NCBI GenBank assembly: GCA_002890675.1
Contig: PEFW01000009.1
Coordinates: 1-64,000, forward strand
Direction: 5' to 3'
Length of the DNA: 64,000 nucleotides
Origin: Candidatus Methylaffinis lahnbergensis
GTDB lineage: Bacteria; Pseudomonadota; Alphaproteobacteria; Rhizobiales; Beijerinckiaceae
The position numbers were made by a program, and so were the translations under genes. Numbering within the stretch: the first letter of the stretch is position 1; every line of letters starts with the position of its first letter. The notes beneath the pieces are model-generated. The model did not search any database. It was not told the DNA's origin and was given only the letters and a program-made list of their open reading frames with translations. This document shows, one piece after another, positions 18,415 to 25,608 of this stretch.

Positions 18415-18738
18415 CTATTCGTTCCGCGTGGCGGAGGCGATCCAAGCAAGATAGGCTTTCGCGCCGTTCTCGATTCCCACCTCGACGATCTCGGGATTGG
18501 AATAAGTATGCGCCGCGCGAACGGCTGCTTCGACATTTGCGTAGTCGTGCGACTTGATCTTGCAAAACAGCATCCATTCATTTGCGCGTTGCACCGCGCC
18601 GTCCCACCGGTAAACGCTTTCGATTGGAAACATCTGGACACAGGCGGAAAGACGCTCCTCGACGAGCCGCGTGGCGATCGCCTCGGCGTTCGCCTTGTCG
18701 CCGCATGTTGTCATCACGAGCGCGAAAGGGGTTGGCAT
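18415..18738 (-). CDS. cutA: Divalent-cation tolerance protein CutA
   Basis: 107 residues, the normal length of a CutA1 trimer subunit. The conserved features are VMTTCGDKANAEAIA, ERLSACVQMFPIESVYRW and HTYSNPEIVEV. The family is associated with copper tolerance and has a PII-like ferredoxin fold. Its biochemical role is still unsettled. It lies 74 bp upstream of pheS on the same strand and 42 bp downstream of the aminopeptidase, so the three may be co-transcribed. Confidence 0.93.
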   Translation of the reverse strand: MPTPFALVMTTCGDKANAEAIATRLVEERLSACVQMFPIESVYRWDGAVQRANEWMLFCKIKSHDYANVEAAVRAAHTYSNPEIVEVGIENGAKAYLAWIASATRNE

Positions 18739-18780
18739 GAACGGGCGTTTCCTATGCGGTTTGGGTGGCGCTCGGAATTT

Positions 18781-20604
18781 TCAACGCGCGCGGAGCCGTC
18801 TCGTCGCACCATGGAGCCAACGGCGCGCGTTTGGCTCGACCAGCGGCGAAATTTGCCCTCGCACCCGCGCATGATAGGCGTTCACCCAAGCGATTTCTTC
18901 GCCATCGAGGAGGGTTGGCTCGATGAGCGCGAGGTCGAGCGGCGCGAGCGACAGCGTCTCGAAACCCAGCATCTCGCGCTCAGTGCCAACGATTTCCCGG
19001 CGCTCGACCACAACTAGATTTTCGATCCTGATGCCCCAAAGCCCGGCATGATAAAAGCCTGGCTCATTCGAGAGGATCATGCCGGGTTCGAGCGCGGCGG
19101 ACCCGAGCTTCGAAATCCGCTGCGGCCCTTCGTGAACCGATAAATAGGAGCCGACGCCGTGACCGGTGCCGTGGTCGAAATCGAGACCCGCCTGCCACAA
19201 TGGAACCCGTGCGAAAGCATCGATTTGCGCGCCCGTGGTGCCCTTGGGAAAAACCGCGCGGGAAATGGCGATATGGCCCTTGAGGACGCGGGTGAACCGG
19301 TCGCGCATCAAGGCGGTTGGCTTGCCCACCGCGATTGTGCGGGTGATGTCGGTCGTGCCGTCCTCATATTGGCCGCCCGAATCAATCAAAAATATCCCTC
19401 TGCGGATCTTCGCGTTGGTCTTGGTGGTCACACGATAATGCGGAATGGCGGCATTGGCGTTGGCGGCGGCGATTGACGGAAACGAAATGTCCTTCAGCTT
19501 GCCCGTGGCGCGGCGGAATGTTTCGAGCGCTTCCGCCGCATCGATCTCGCTGAGATTTCCGCCCGGCGCATGGATTGCGACCCAATGCAGAAAGCGGACC
19601 ATCGCGGCGCCGTCCCGCAGATGCGCATTCCGCGCGCCTTCGAGTTCGGTCGCGTTCTTGCGCGCCTTCATCGATACGACCGGATCTTGGCCCAACTCGC
19701 AGGCGCCGCCGGCTTCTTTCAGGATCGCGGCGAGCTTGGCTGGGGCCGTGGCGGAATCGAACAAGACTTTCTTGCCTTGTTCGCCAAGAACTTGGAGATC
19801 GCGCGCGAGACGTGCCGGATCTTCAATGTCGGCGAGGCGAGAGAGCTTGTCGCGCGTATGATCGTCGAGCTTGCGCGCATCGACGAAAAGGCGCGGCTTG
19901 GCGCCCTTCGAGATCAACGCGTAGCAAAGCGGCAGGGGGGTATGCGCGACATCATGGCCGCGGATGTTGAAGACCCAGGCAACCGCGTGCGGATCGCTGA
20001 CCAGCAACGCATCCTTGGCCCCGAGCGCGGCGGCGGCGCGGGCGAGTTTCCGTTTCGCATTCTCTCCGGCAAATCTAAGCCCATGCAAGGTGATTTTGCC
20101 AATCGGTGGCGCCGGGCGATCCGTCCAGATCGCGTCGATTGGGTTTGGCTCCACAGCAACGAGTTCGCCGCCCGCGGCTTGCGCTGCCTTACCGAGGCGC
20201 TTCACCTGGCGAGGCGTGTGCAGCCACGGATCGTAGCCGAGCCGCGCCCCCGGGCTAAGATTGGCCTTGAGCCAATCTTGAGGACTCGTCTCGGTCCATG
20301 CCTCCGGGTTGAAGATCGAAAGATCGACTTGATCCTTGACCGCCAGGCTATAGCGGCCATCGACAAAAATCGCGGCGCTCCCTTTGAGCACAACGGCAAG
20401 CCCCGCCGAACCGGCAAAACCGGAAAGCCAGGCGAGGCGCTCTTCGCACGCGGCGACATATTCGTTTTGGTGTTCGTCCGCGCGAGGAACCAGGAAGCCA
20501 TCCAGCCCGAGGCGAGTGAACTCGCCCCGCAATGCCGCGATCCTGATCGCGCCTTGCGAGGGGTCCGTCCGATCCTCAAAGGATTGATAGAGACTTTCGA
20601 ACAT
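18781..20604 (-). CDS. Aminopeptidase P family (M24) metallopeptidase, large form
   Basis: 607 residues. Two N-terminal creatinase-like domains (DGFLVPRADEHQNEY) precede a pita-bread catalytic domain. The five metal ligands are present in LIDSGGQY, GTTDITRT, GTGHGVGSYLSVHEGP, NEPGFY and IRIENLV. The enzyme should remove an N-terminal residue preceding proline, using two Mn2+ ions. The length matches the long eukaryote-like PepP form common in alphaproteobacteria. It is cytosolic (no signal peptide). Confidence 0.92.
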   Translation of the reverse strand: MFESLYQSFEDRTDPSQGAIRIAALRGEFTRLGLDGFLVPRADEHQNEYVAACEERLAWLSGFAGSAGLAVVLKGSAAIFVDGRYSLAVKDQVDLSIFNPEAWTETSPQDWLKANLSPGARLGYDPWLHTPRQVKRLGKAAQAAGGELVAVEPNPIDAIWTDRPAPPIGKITLHGLRFAGENAKRKLARAAAALGAKDALLVSDPHAVAWVFNIRGHDVAHTPLPLCYALISKGAKPRLFVDARKLDDHTRDKLSRLADIEDPARLARDLQVLGEQGKKVLFDSATAPAKLAAILKEAGGACELGQDPVVSMKARKNATELEGARNAHLRDGAAMVRFLHWVAIHAPGGNLSEIDAAEALETFRRATGKLKDISFPSIAAANANAAIPHYRVTTKTNAKIRRGIFLIDSGGQYEDGTTDITRTIAVGKPTALMRDRFTRVLKGHIAISRAVFPKGTTGAQIDAFARVPLWQAGLDFDHGTGHGVGSYLSVHEGPQRISKLGSAALEPGMILSNEPGFYHAGLWGIRIENLVVVERREIVGTEREMLGFETLSLAPLDLALIEPTLLDGEEIAWVNAYHARVRGQISPLVEPNARRWLHGATRRLRAR

Positions 20605-20768
20605 CCTGCCAAAGTAGGACCAGTCCGCCTCCGCCGCAACATAGGCGCTTTTGGTGCGGGGAATGCGTCGGAAAGGCGTGCATTATCCTGATCAGGGATT
20701 GAGGACGGCGATCGCAGCGTTCAACGCGCTCGCATATCAAAGTCACAGGAAATCCTGACCCGCTCATC

Positions 20769-22223
20769 TCACATCGTAAGACGTTCCACGGGCACCGAAA
20801 GGCGGATAATCAAGCCGTCGGGTTTCCAGTCGTAGGAAAGCTGACCTCCGAACTGACCTGTCACGATCCGGCGGACGAGCGAGTTTCCGAACCCTTCGCG
20901 GCGTTCCGTGGGCCCGTCGAGGGATGGGCCGCCATGCTCAGTCCAGGTCAGCAGAAGTTCGTCCTTCTGCACGGACCAGTCGATGTGGATGTAGCCTCCA
21001 AAAGACGATAGAGCCCCATACTTGGCCGCGTTCGTCGCGAGCTCGTGCATAACAAGAGCAATGCTCGTGACGGCGTTCCCGCCGATCGGCAGACAAGGCC
21101 CGGTGATGATGAAGAACCCGTGGTCTTCGACGCGCTGCGGATCGACGTAGGGAGCGAGGATCGTTTGGACGAGAGCGTGCAAAGTCGTGTCCTGGCAGGG
21201 TTTCCCGTCTCCGTCGATCAGGCCGGGTCGCGTGAGCCCGTGGGCGCGCGCGAGCGCACAAAGCCTGTCCCGGACCGCCTCGGCCATGTCCGCCGGCGTG
21301 CGGGCGGAACGCGCGCTCAGGGTCACCAGGCCACTCGCAACGGCGAAAAGGTTCTTGACGCGATGGCTCATCTCTCTGAGGAGAAGATTCTGTTGCTCCT
21401 GAGCTCGCCGCTGCTCGGTTATGTCCCGGGCGATTTCTGATACGCCGATGATCCTGCCCTCAGCATTCTTGATAGCCGACGCGGTCACCGAAACCTCGAC
21501 CAAACTTCTCCCCTTGCGCTGGCGAACGGTTTCATAGGGATCGATGCACTTACCGCGCCGGATGCGCGAAAGTATATCGGATTCCTCGCCGTGGCGATCC
21601 GTTGGAATATAGAACGTAATAGGCTTGCCGATAACTTCTTCTGCCATATAGCCGAAGAGCTGCTCTGCTCCAGGGTTCCAGGTGCGAATGTTCCCATCGA
21701 GATCTGCACTCACGATGGCGTCCTCGGAGGACTCGACGATTAAGGCGAACTGCCGCGTCACCGGGCCGCTGCGCTTGCGCGCGGCGATTTCAGTCAACAT
21801 GTTCACTGCGCCGGTAAGCGCGCCTGACCGGTCCCGCAGCGGCGTCGCATTCGCAAGGAACTGGACGCGCGAGCCGTCTGGCCGCTCGGCAGCGGCCTCC
21901 GCGCCATGGATCGGGCGTGCTTCCTTCAACGCCACGGCCATGGGACACTCATCGTGCCGCATTGGTCTGCCGTCAGGCCAGTAGAGCCGCCAGGAGCCGC
22001 ACCAATCGTTCTTGCCAAGCGTCGGGCGGCAACCCCAGAGGTCAGCAGCCGCCTCGTTGAAGAATGTGATCCGCCCTTCCGCGTCGGTCGCATAAACGGC
22101 TGCGGGAAGTGCTTCGAGCAATTCGCGGAATTGTAGATCGCCGTCGCGCAATACCCTGTCGCCGGCGGGCAACGGACGCAAAACCCCTGCCGGACGCACT
22201 GAATCCGATATCTCGTTGAACAT
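20769..22223 (-). CDS. PAS-PAS HWE-type sensor histidine kinase
   Basis: About 484 residues. PAS domain 1 (AVYATDAEGRITFFNEAA) and PAS domain 2 (AIVSADLDGNIRTWNPGAEQLFGY) are followed by a HWE/HisKA_2 kinase with phospho-acceptor histidine in LLREMSHRVKNLF, N-box HELATNAAKYGALS and WTEHGGPSL. There is no transmembrane segment, so it is a cytosolic sensor. Kinases of this class commonly feed PhyR-NepR-EcfG in alphaproteobacteria. The start at MFNEI is preferred because GGGGGG lies 11 bases upstream; an ATG at 22229 is an alternative. No receiver gene adjoins it. Confidence 0.87.
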   Translation of the reverse strand: MFNEISDSVRPAGVLRPLPAGDRVLRDGDLQFRELLEALPAAVYATDAEGRITFFNEAAADLWGCRPTLGKNDWCGSWRLYWPDGRPMRHDECPMAVALKEARPIHGAEAAAERPDGSRVQFLANATPLRDRSGALTGAVNMLTEIAARKRSGPVTRQFALIVESSEDAIVSADLDGNIRTWNPGAEQLFGYMAEEVIGKPITFYIPTDRHGEESDILSRIRRGKCIDPYETVRQRKGRSLVEVSVTASAIKNAEGRIIGVSEIARDITEQRRAQEQQNLLLREMSHRVKNLFAVASGLVTLSARSARTPADMAEAVRDRLCALARAHGLTRPGLIDGDGKPCQDTTLHALVQTILAPYVDPQRVEDHGFFIITGPCLPIGGNAVTSIALVMHELATNAAKYGALSSFGGYIHIDWSVQKDELLLTWTEHGGPSLDGPTERREGFGNSLVRRIVTGQFGGQLSYDWKPDGLIIRLSVPVERLTM

Positions 22224-22471
22224 ACTCATGGGAACCCCCCATTTTTTGCTGCACCGGTTCGCGGTATCGAACTTTTTCCCGGAACCCCGCCGCGCCACAA
22301 CGCTAAGCTACAACTGCCGTTGTGCTCCGACAAGCGGATTCAACGCGCAACTGTCCTTCCGGTTCCGCTGATGCTTGGGGCGCGAGGGCTGTCGCAATCC
22401 GGACGGCCTATAGCTGGCCAGTATTCTTTTCCTGATCACGAAATATTGACCGCGATTGTCGCGTTTAACGC

Positions 22472-22547
22472 GAGAGGAACCAAGATCCACCGCAGAAGTT
22501 TGAGAGCGGCGCAAATCATAGCGCTCAACCGGAAGGAGAACGCGATG
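22472..22547 (+). repeat. Leader repeat copy 1 (promoter, ribosome binding site and start codon)
   Basis: About 76 bp nearly identical to 22621-22698. It includes a GGAAC-N16-AGTT promoter-like element (22476-22500), a shared untranslated stretch with GCGCAAATCATAGCGCTCAA, GGAGAA and ATG. Here it leads into a broken reading frame rather than the PRC-barrel gene, so one leader was duplicated. Confidence 0.85.
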
Positions 22548-22624
22548 TTACCGAAGCTCGTATGTGCGCCTCGGTCCTTGCTCTCGCCATAGCCTTGCAG
22601 TCGCTGCGAGCGGCCGCTTCGAGA
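22545..22624 (+). pseudogene. Frameshifted signal-peptide stub after leader copy 1
   Basis: From the ATG, the frame reads MLPKLVCAPRSLLSP and stops at 22592. Skipping two bases after the eighth codon instead gives SVLALAIALQSLRAAA, a credible hydrophobic signal peptide, before running into leader copy 2. The parental secreted protein is gone. This indicates a deletion or recombination between the two leader copies. Confidence 0.5.
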
Positions 22625-22698
22625 GGAACCAAGATCCACCGCAGACGTTTGAGAGCGGTGCAAATCATAGCGCTCAAACAAAAGGAGAAATACGATGT
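22621..22698 (+). repeat. Leader repeat copy 2, upstream of the PRC-barrel gene
   Basis: The intact counterpart of 22472-22547, about 90 percent identical by eye. It carries a perfect EcfG-type promoter and AAAGGAGAAATACG before the PRC-barrel ATG. Confidence 0.85.
22625..22649 (+). promoter_or_regulatory. EcfG-type general stress promoter
   Basis: GGAAC (22625-22629), 16-bp spacer, CGTT (22646-22649): an exact match to the alphaproteobacterial sigma-EcfG consensus. It lies 46 bp before the PRC-barrel start codon. The sibling copy at 22476-22500 has AGTT, a one-base mismatch. Confidence 0.75.
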
Positions 22699-22961
22699 TC
22701 TATAAGGCGCATGTCTATGACAATGCCGAAGATAAGATTGGCGTAGTCACCGATCTCATCGTGGATAATAGCGGGAACGTCACGATGGCGGTCGTTAGCG
22801 TCGGCGGTTTGCTCGGCGTTGGCAAGAAGGACGTGGCCGTTCCTTTCAAAGACCTAATGGTTGCATCGCGCGACGGCAAGGATTGGCTGGTTCTTAACCA
22901 AACCAAAGAGGACCTCAAGATGGCCCCGGCCTTTGAGAAGAAAACCAGCAGCCAAATGTGA
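22695..22961 (+). CDS. PRC-barrel domain protein
   Basis: 88 residues covering one PRC-barrel (DNAEDKIGVVTDLIVDNSG, then VGVGKKDVAVPFKDL). PRC-barrels are small beta-barrel interaction modules. Stand-alone forms are common stress-induced proteins of unknown mechanism in Hyphomicrobiales. The ribosome binding site AAAGGAG is strong, and an exact EcfG-type promoter precedes it. It opens a run of small stress genes, suggesting a general-stress-response role. Confidence 0.85.
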   Translation: MFYKAHVYDNAEDKIGVVTDLIVDNSGNVTMAVVSVGGLLGVGKKDVAVPFKDLMVASRDGKDWLVLNQTKEDLKMAPAFEKKTSSQM

Positions 22962-23001
22962 GGGTAATGGGCCGTTCGGCTGATCAGACCAAGACGGCGT
23001 T

Positions 23002-23036
23002 GGAACCAGCTTCCCGCCAATCGGTGCGGTGGCGTT
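23002..23036 (+). promoter_or_regulatory. EcfG-like half-sites with a 26-bp spacer
   Basis: GGAAC at 23002-23006 and CGTT at 23033-23036, before the first CsbD gene. The spacer is exactly 10 bp longer than the functional 16. Flanks (GTTGGAACCA) match the other two CsbD leaders. Confidence 0.4.
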
Positions 23037-23073
23037 CAAACGTTGCCTGGTTCTGAACCATAAGGAGTCCGCA

Positions 23074-23271
23074 ATGGATTGGAATGTCATGGAAGGAAAC
23101 CGGACGCATTTGAAAGGCCGGATCAAAGAATATTGGGGTCATCTTACAGACGAGGACCTCGACAAAATTGTCGGCAAGCGCGACCAGCTCGAAGGCAAGA
23201 TCCAGGAGCGCTACGGCCTCTCCAGGAATTTCGTGCACTGGGATGTCGACGACTGGCTGAAGGGGCAGTAA
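23074..23271 (+). CDS. CsbD family stress protein, copy 1
   Basis: 65 residues, a complete CsbD domain: MDWNVMEGNRTHLKGRIKE, WGHLTDEDLDKIVGKRDQLEG and a C-terminal DDWLKGQ. CsbD proteins are small, hydrophilic and strongly induced by general stress in many bacteria; their molecular function is unknown. The start is fixed by TAAGGAG 8 bases upstream and by identity with the two paralogues. This copy is the most diverged (EYWGHL for EQWGHL, GLSRNFVHWDV). Confidence 0.92.
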   Translation: MDWNVMEGNRTHLKGRIKEYWGHLTDEDLDKIVGKRDQLEGKIQERYGLSRNFVHWDVDDWLKGQ

Positions 23272-23333
23272 CGGAGTTTCTGCCTGTCTAGCCCTGCCAT
23301 AGCTCATAGGCGGCATAGCTAGCTCGAAGCGAG

Positions 23334-23363
23334 GGGCCGCATCGCGACGGTTGGATGCGGCCC
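23334..23363 (+). terminator. Hairpin after CsbD copy 1
   Basis: GGGCCGCATC (23334-23343) pairs with GATGCGGCCC (23354-23363). A similar GGCCGCATCGA-type stem follows CsbD copy 2. There is no T-run. Confidence 0.55.
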
Positions 23364-23393
23364 TCTCAGGAATGACGCAGCCAAAATGAGGTT

Positions 23394-23438
23394 GGAACCA
23401 ACTTCACGCCAATGGGATTACCCCGGCGCGGCGACGTT
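23394..23438 (+). promoter_or_regulatory. EcfG-like half-sites with a 36-bp spacer
   Basis: GGAAC at 23394-23398 and CGTT at 23435-23438 before CsbD copy 2. The spacer is exactly 20 bp longer than consensus. The first 16 bases (CAACTTCACGCCAATG) resemble the spacers of the other two CsbD leaders. Confidence 0.4.
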
Positions 23439-23475
23439 CAAACGTTGCCCTGCTCTTAACCGTAAGGAGTTTACA

Positions 23476-23673
23476 ATGGATTGGAATCGCATCGAAGGAA
23501 ACTGGAAGCAGTTCAAGGGCAAGATCAAGGAGCAATGGGGTCATCTTACCGATGACGATCTCGACAGAATTGCCGGCAAGCGCGATCAGCTTGAAGGCAA
23601 GATTCAGGAACACTCCGGCATCGGCAAAGACGCGGTGCGCAAGCAAGTCGACGATTGGCTGAAGAATCAGTAA
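23476..23673 (+). CDS. CsbD family stress protein, copy 2
   Basis: 65 residues, starting MDWNRIEGNWKQFKGKI and ending VDDWLKNQ. It is closer to copy 3 than to copy 1, indicating a more recent duplication. GTAAGGAG lies 9 bases before the ATG. It is highly charged, with no membrane segment or signal, and presumably cytosolic and stress-induced. Its own leader and hairpin suggest a separate transcription unit. Confidence 0.93.
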   Translation: MDWNRIEGNWKQFKGKIKEQWGHLTDDDLDRIAGKRDQLEGKIQEHSGIGKDAVRKQVDDWLKNQ

Positions 23674-23725
23674 TCGAGTCTTGACGCACTCGAGCAAATG
23701 TATGTTTCGGGTGCACGGCCTCCGA

Positions 23726-23755
23726 GGCCGCATCGATGTCTCGCTCGATGCGGCC
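23726..23755 (+). terminator. Hairpin after CsbD copy 2
   Basis: GGCCGCATCGA (23726-23736) and TCGATGCGGCC (23745-23755) form a perfect 11-bp stem with an 8-base loop. There is no T-run after it. Confidence 0.6.
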
Positions 23756-23868
23756 AGTTCTGGGTTCATCCGGGGGATCCCGGTTGAATTATTCGGGGGC
23801 AGCGTGATCGCCTGTGACCATTTGGCCCGTCGCTGAGAAGCGAAGACTACAATACAGGGAATAAAAAA

Positions 23869-24021
23869 ATGACCATAGGCACCCTAGGGATCGCACACAT
23901 CCAACCGATCGTCTCTTTGCTCGCCGGTATCCTCATCTTGATCGTGCCGCAGTTGCTCAATTACATCGTAGCGATCTTTTTGATCATCTCTGGTATCTTG
24001 GGCCTCGGGCTGATTCATTAA
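23869..24021 (+). CDS. DUF3096 small membrane protein
   Basis: 50 residues, almost entirely two hydrophobic helices (PIVSLLAGILILIVPQLL and NYIVAIFLIISGILGLGL), as in DUF3096. It should sit in the inner membrane. The ORF is too short for standard cut-offs. The frame is supported by the family pattern and its place within the stress cassette. The ribosome binding site is weak (CAGGGAATAAAAAA). The function of the family is unknown. Confidence 0.82.
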   Translation: MTIGTLGIAHIQPIVSLLAGILILIVPQLLNYIVAIFLIISGILGLGLIH

Positions 24022-24061
24022 TACAAACTTGACGTCAAGAAAAGCGGGCCAAGACGACGTT

Positions 24062-24086
24062 GGAACCAACTCCGCTCAATGACGTT
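24062..24086 (+). promoter_or_regulatory. EcfG-type general stress promoter
   Basis: GGAAC (24062-24066), 16-bp spacer, CGTT (24083-24086): an exact consensus match, 61 bp before the start of CsbD copy 3. Confidence 0.72.
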
Positions 24087-24146
24087 CAGGAGCGCAAGGT
24101 GCAGCGGCACAATGTTGCCGCACCTTCGAAACCAAAGGAGTTTGCA

Positions 24147-24347
24147 ATGGATTGGAATCGCATCGAAGGAAACTGGAAGCAGTTCAAAGGCAAGATCAAG
24201 GAGCAATGGGGTCATCTTACGGATGATGATCTCGACAAGATCGCGGGCCGTCGCGAACAGCTTGAAGGCAAGATTCAGGAACGCGCCGGCATCACCAAAG
24301 ACGCGGCGCGGAAGGATGTCGACGACTGGCTGAAGAAGCTGCAGTGA
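24147..24347 (+). CDS. CsbD family stress protein, copy 3
   Basis: 66 residues, again MDWNRIEGNWKQFKGKI, with WGHLTDDDLDKIAGRREQLEG and DDWLKKLQ. It is nearly identical to copy 2 in the N-terminal half at the DNA level too. Of the three copies only this one has the half-sites at canonical EcfG spacing, so it is the most likely to be stress-induced. AAAGGAG precedes the start. Confidence 0.93.
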   Translation: MDWNRIEGNWKQFKGKIKEQWGHLTDDDLDKIAGRREQLEGKIQERAGITKDAARKDVDDWLKKLQ

Positions 24348-24370
24348 TCGAGTCTTGATGCATGCGAACC

Positions 24371-24410
24371 TCGAAGGCCGCTTGAGCTTCGCGCTCGGTG
24401 CGGCCTTCGA
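24371..24410 (+). terminator. Hairpin after CsbD copy 3
   Basis: TCGAAGGCCGC (24371-24381) pairs perfectly with GCGGCCTTCGA (24400-24410) over 11 bp. There is no T-run. Confidence 0.6.
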
Positions 24411-24459
24411 TCGGCGGGCTCGGCTTTCAACATGCAATTAGATTGACGGGAGAGTGGTG

Positions 24460-24765
24460 ATGCCACGCGGCGACAAATCGAAGTACACCGGTAAACAGGA
24501 ACGCAAAGCAGACCACATCGCCGAAAGCTATGAATCGCGTGGCGTGCCAGAGAAAGAAGCCGAACGCAGAACCTGGGCGACAGTGAACAGGGAAAGTGAC
24601 GGCGGAAAAAAAAGCGGTTCGGGCCGCGGCCAACCGGAATCCCACGTCTCATCGCAAAAGGGCGGCCGGCGTGGTGACCAAGCATCGGCCAGGGGGCCAG
24701 AAGTTGAGCGTTCAGCCGCGTTCAAGATGGCTGCGGCGACCCTCAAGCGTATCGCTTCGTCATGA
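24460..24765 (+). CDS. Small basic hydrophilic protein (annotated elsewhere as plasmid-stabilisation-like)
   Basis: 101 residues, starting MPRGDKSKYTGKQERKADHI and then WATVNRESDGGKKSGSGRG, a Lys/Gly-rich, disordered-looking protein widespread in Hyphomicrobiales, where it is often loosely labelled plasmid stabilisation protein. There is no evidence for such a role here. The ATG at 24460 is chosen over two GTG codons just before it because it begins the conserved sequence. It sits inside the stress cassette. The C-terminal 35 residues look less conserved. Confidence 0.72.
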   Translation: MPRGDKSKYTGKQERKADHIAESYESRGVPEKEAERRTWATVNRESDGGKKSGSGRGQPESHVSSQKGGRRGDQASARGPEVERSAAFKMAAATLKRIASS

Positions 24766-24871
24766 ACGCCAGACACCATGACCGCGTTGATTCGTGGAAC
24801 CGCTCCGCGGGCATGAAACTTTGCTCCTACACCGCCATTAACGGGTCGGGAATAACAAAGGAGATAATGGA

Positions 24872-25027
24872 ATGCTTAGAACCATTGTGCTTGTCCTCCT
24901 CATTCTGCTGCTCATTGGCGCGTTGCCGACGTGGCCCTACAGCGCGAGTTGGGGTTACGCGCCAGGCGGTGTGCTTGGCACGGTCCTTGTGGTTGTTTTG
25001 ATACTTGCCCTTTTAGGAAGAATATAG
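24872..25027 (+). CDS. DUF3309 small membrane protein
   Basis: 51 residues: an N-terminal helix (TIVLVLLILLLIGALP), the hallmark TWPYSASWGYAPGG, and a second helix (VLGTVLVVVLILALLG) ending in RI. This is a textbook DUF3309 protein, inner-membrane, function unknown. AAAGGAGATAATGGA precedes the ATG. It closes the row of small stress-associated genes. Confidence 0.88.
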   Translation: MLRTIVLVLLILLLIGALPTWPYSASWGYAPGGVLGTVLVVVLILALLGRI

Positions 25028-25108
25028 GGTTAGGCCAAAGGACCTTCAATTTTCTGGGCGAGGGACCCCGCAAACGCGGCGTCCCTCGCGCATCGCATTC
25101 ACGCGGCA

Positions 25109-25522
25109 TCATAAGCCGCCCTCGGCGCGGATAATGTCCCATTCGCTCTCGCTTACCGGCTGCACCGAAAGCCGCGCGTTCGTGACGAGCGCCATTTTTG
25201 CCAAGCGCGGATCGGCCTTGATCGCATCGAGGCTAACCGGCTTTTTCAATGCCTCGACCGCGCGAACGTCGACCATTCCAAACTTGCCGGTGAGATCGGT
25301 CGGATCGGGATAAAAGGGTTTAATGATTTCGACGATGCCTACGATCTCCTTGCCTTCGTTGGAATGATAGAAGAAGGCTTGCTCGCCAACCCGCATCGCC
25401 ATCAAATTCAGCTTGGCGCTATGATTGCGGACGCCGTTCCAAGAGGTCCCCTTCCTGCCAGCTTTCATCTGATCCTGCCAGGACCAATTACCGGGCTCGC
25501 TTTTGATCAGCCAATGCGCCAT
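25109..25522 (-). CDS. EVE domain protein
   Basis: 137 residues: MAHWLIKSEPGNWSW at the start, WNGVRNHSAKLNL, and VGEQAFFYHSNEGKEIVGIVEI are the hallmarks of the EVE/PUA-like fold (thymocyte nuclear protein 1 type). EVE domains bind modified bases in DNA or RNA. Stand-alone bacterial copies are mostly uncharacterised housekeeping genes. Length is complete for the family. Confidence 0.9.
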   Translation of the reverse strand: MAHWLIKSEPGNWSWQDQMKAGRKGTSWNGVRNHSAKLNLMAMRVGEQAFFYHSNEGKEIVGIVEIIKPFYPDPTDLTGKFGMVDVRAVEALKKPVSLDAIKADPRLAKMALVTNARLSVQPVSESEWDIIRAEGGL

Positions 25523-25608
25523 CGGTGCGCTCTCCGTTCGCCAGGGAAGCTATTCGCGGGATTACAACATGCCGCGAGTCGAAAAGGAATCGAGATCCTC
25601 GCGGGCGG

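Noticed and set aside
22472..24410. Repeated units suggesting a CRISPR array
   Set aside because: Repeats are two leaders and three paralogous genes, not short regular repeats with spacers.
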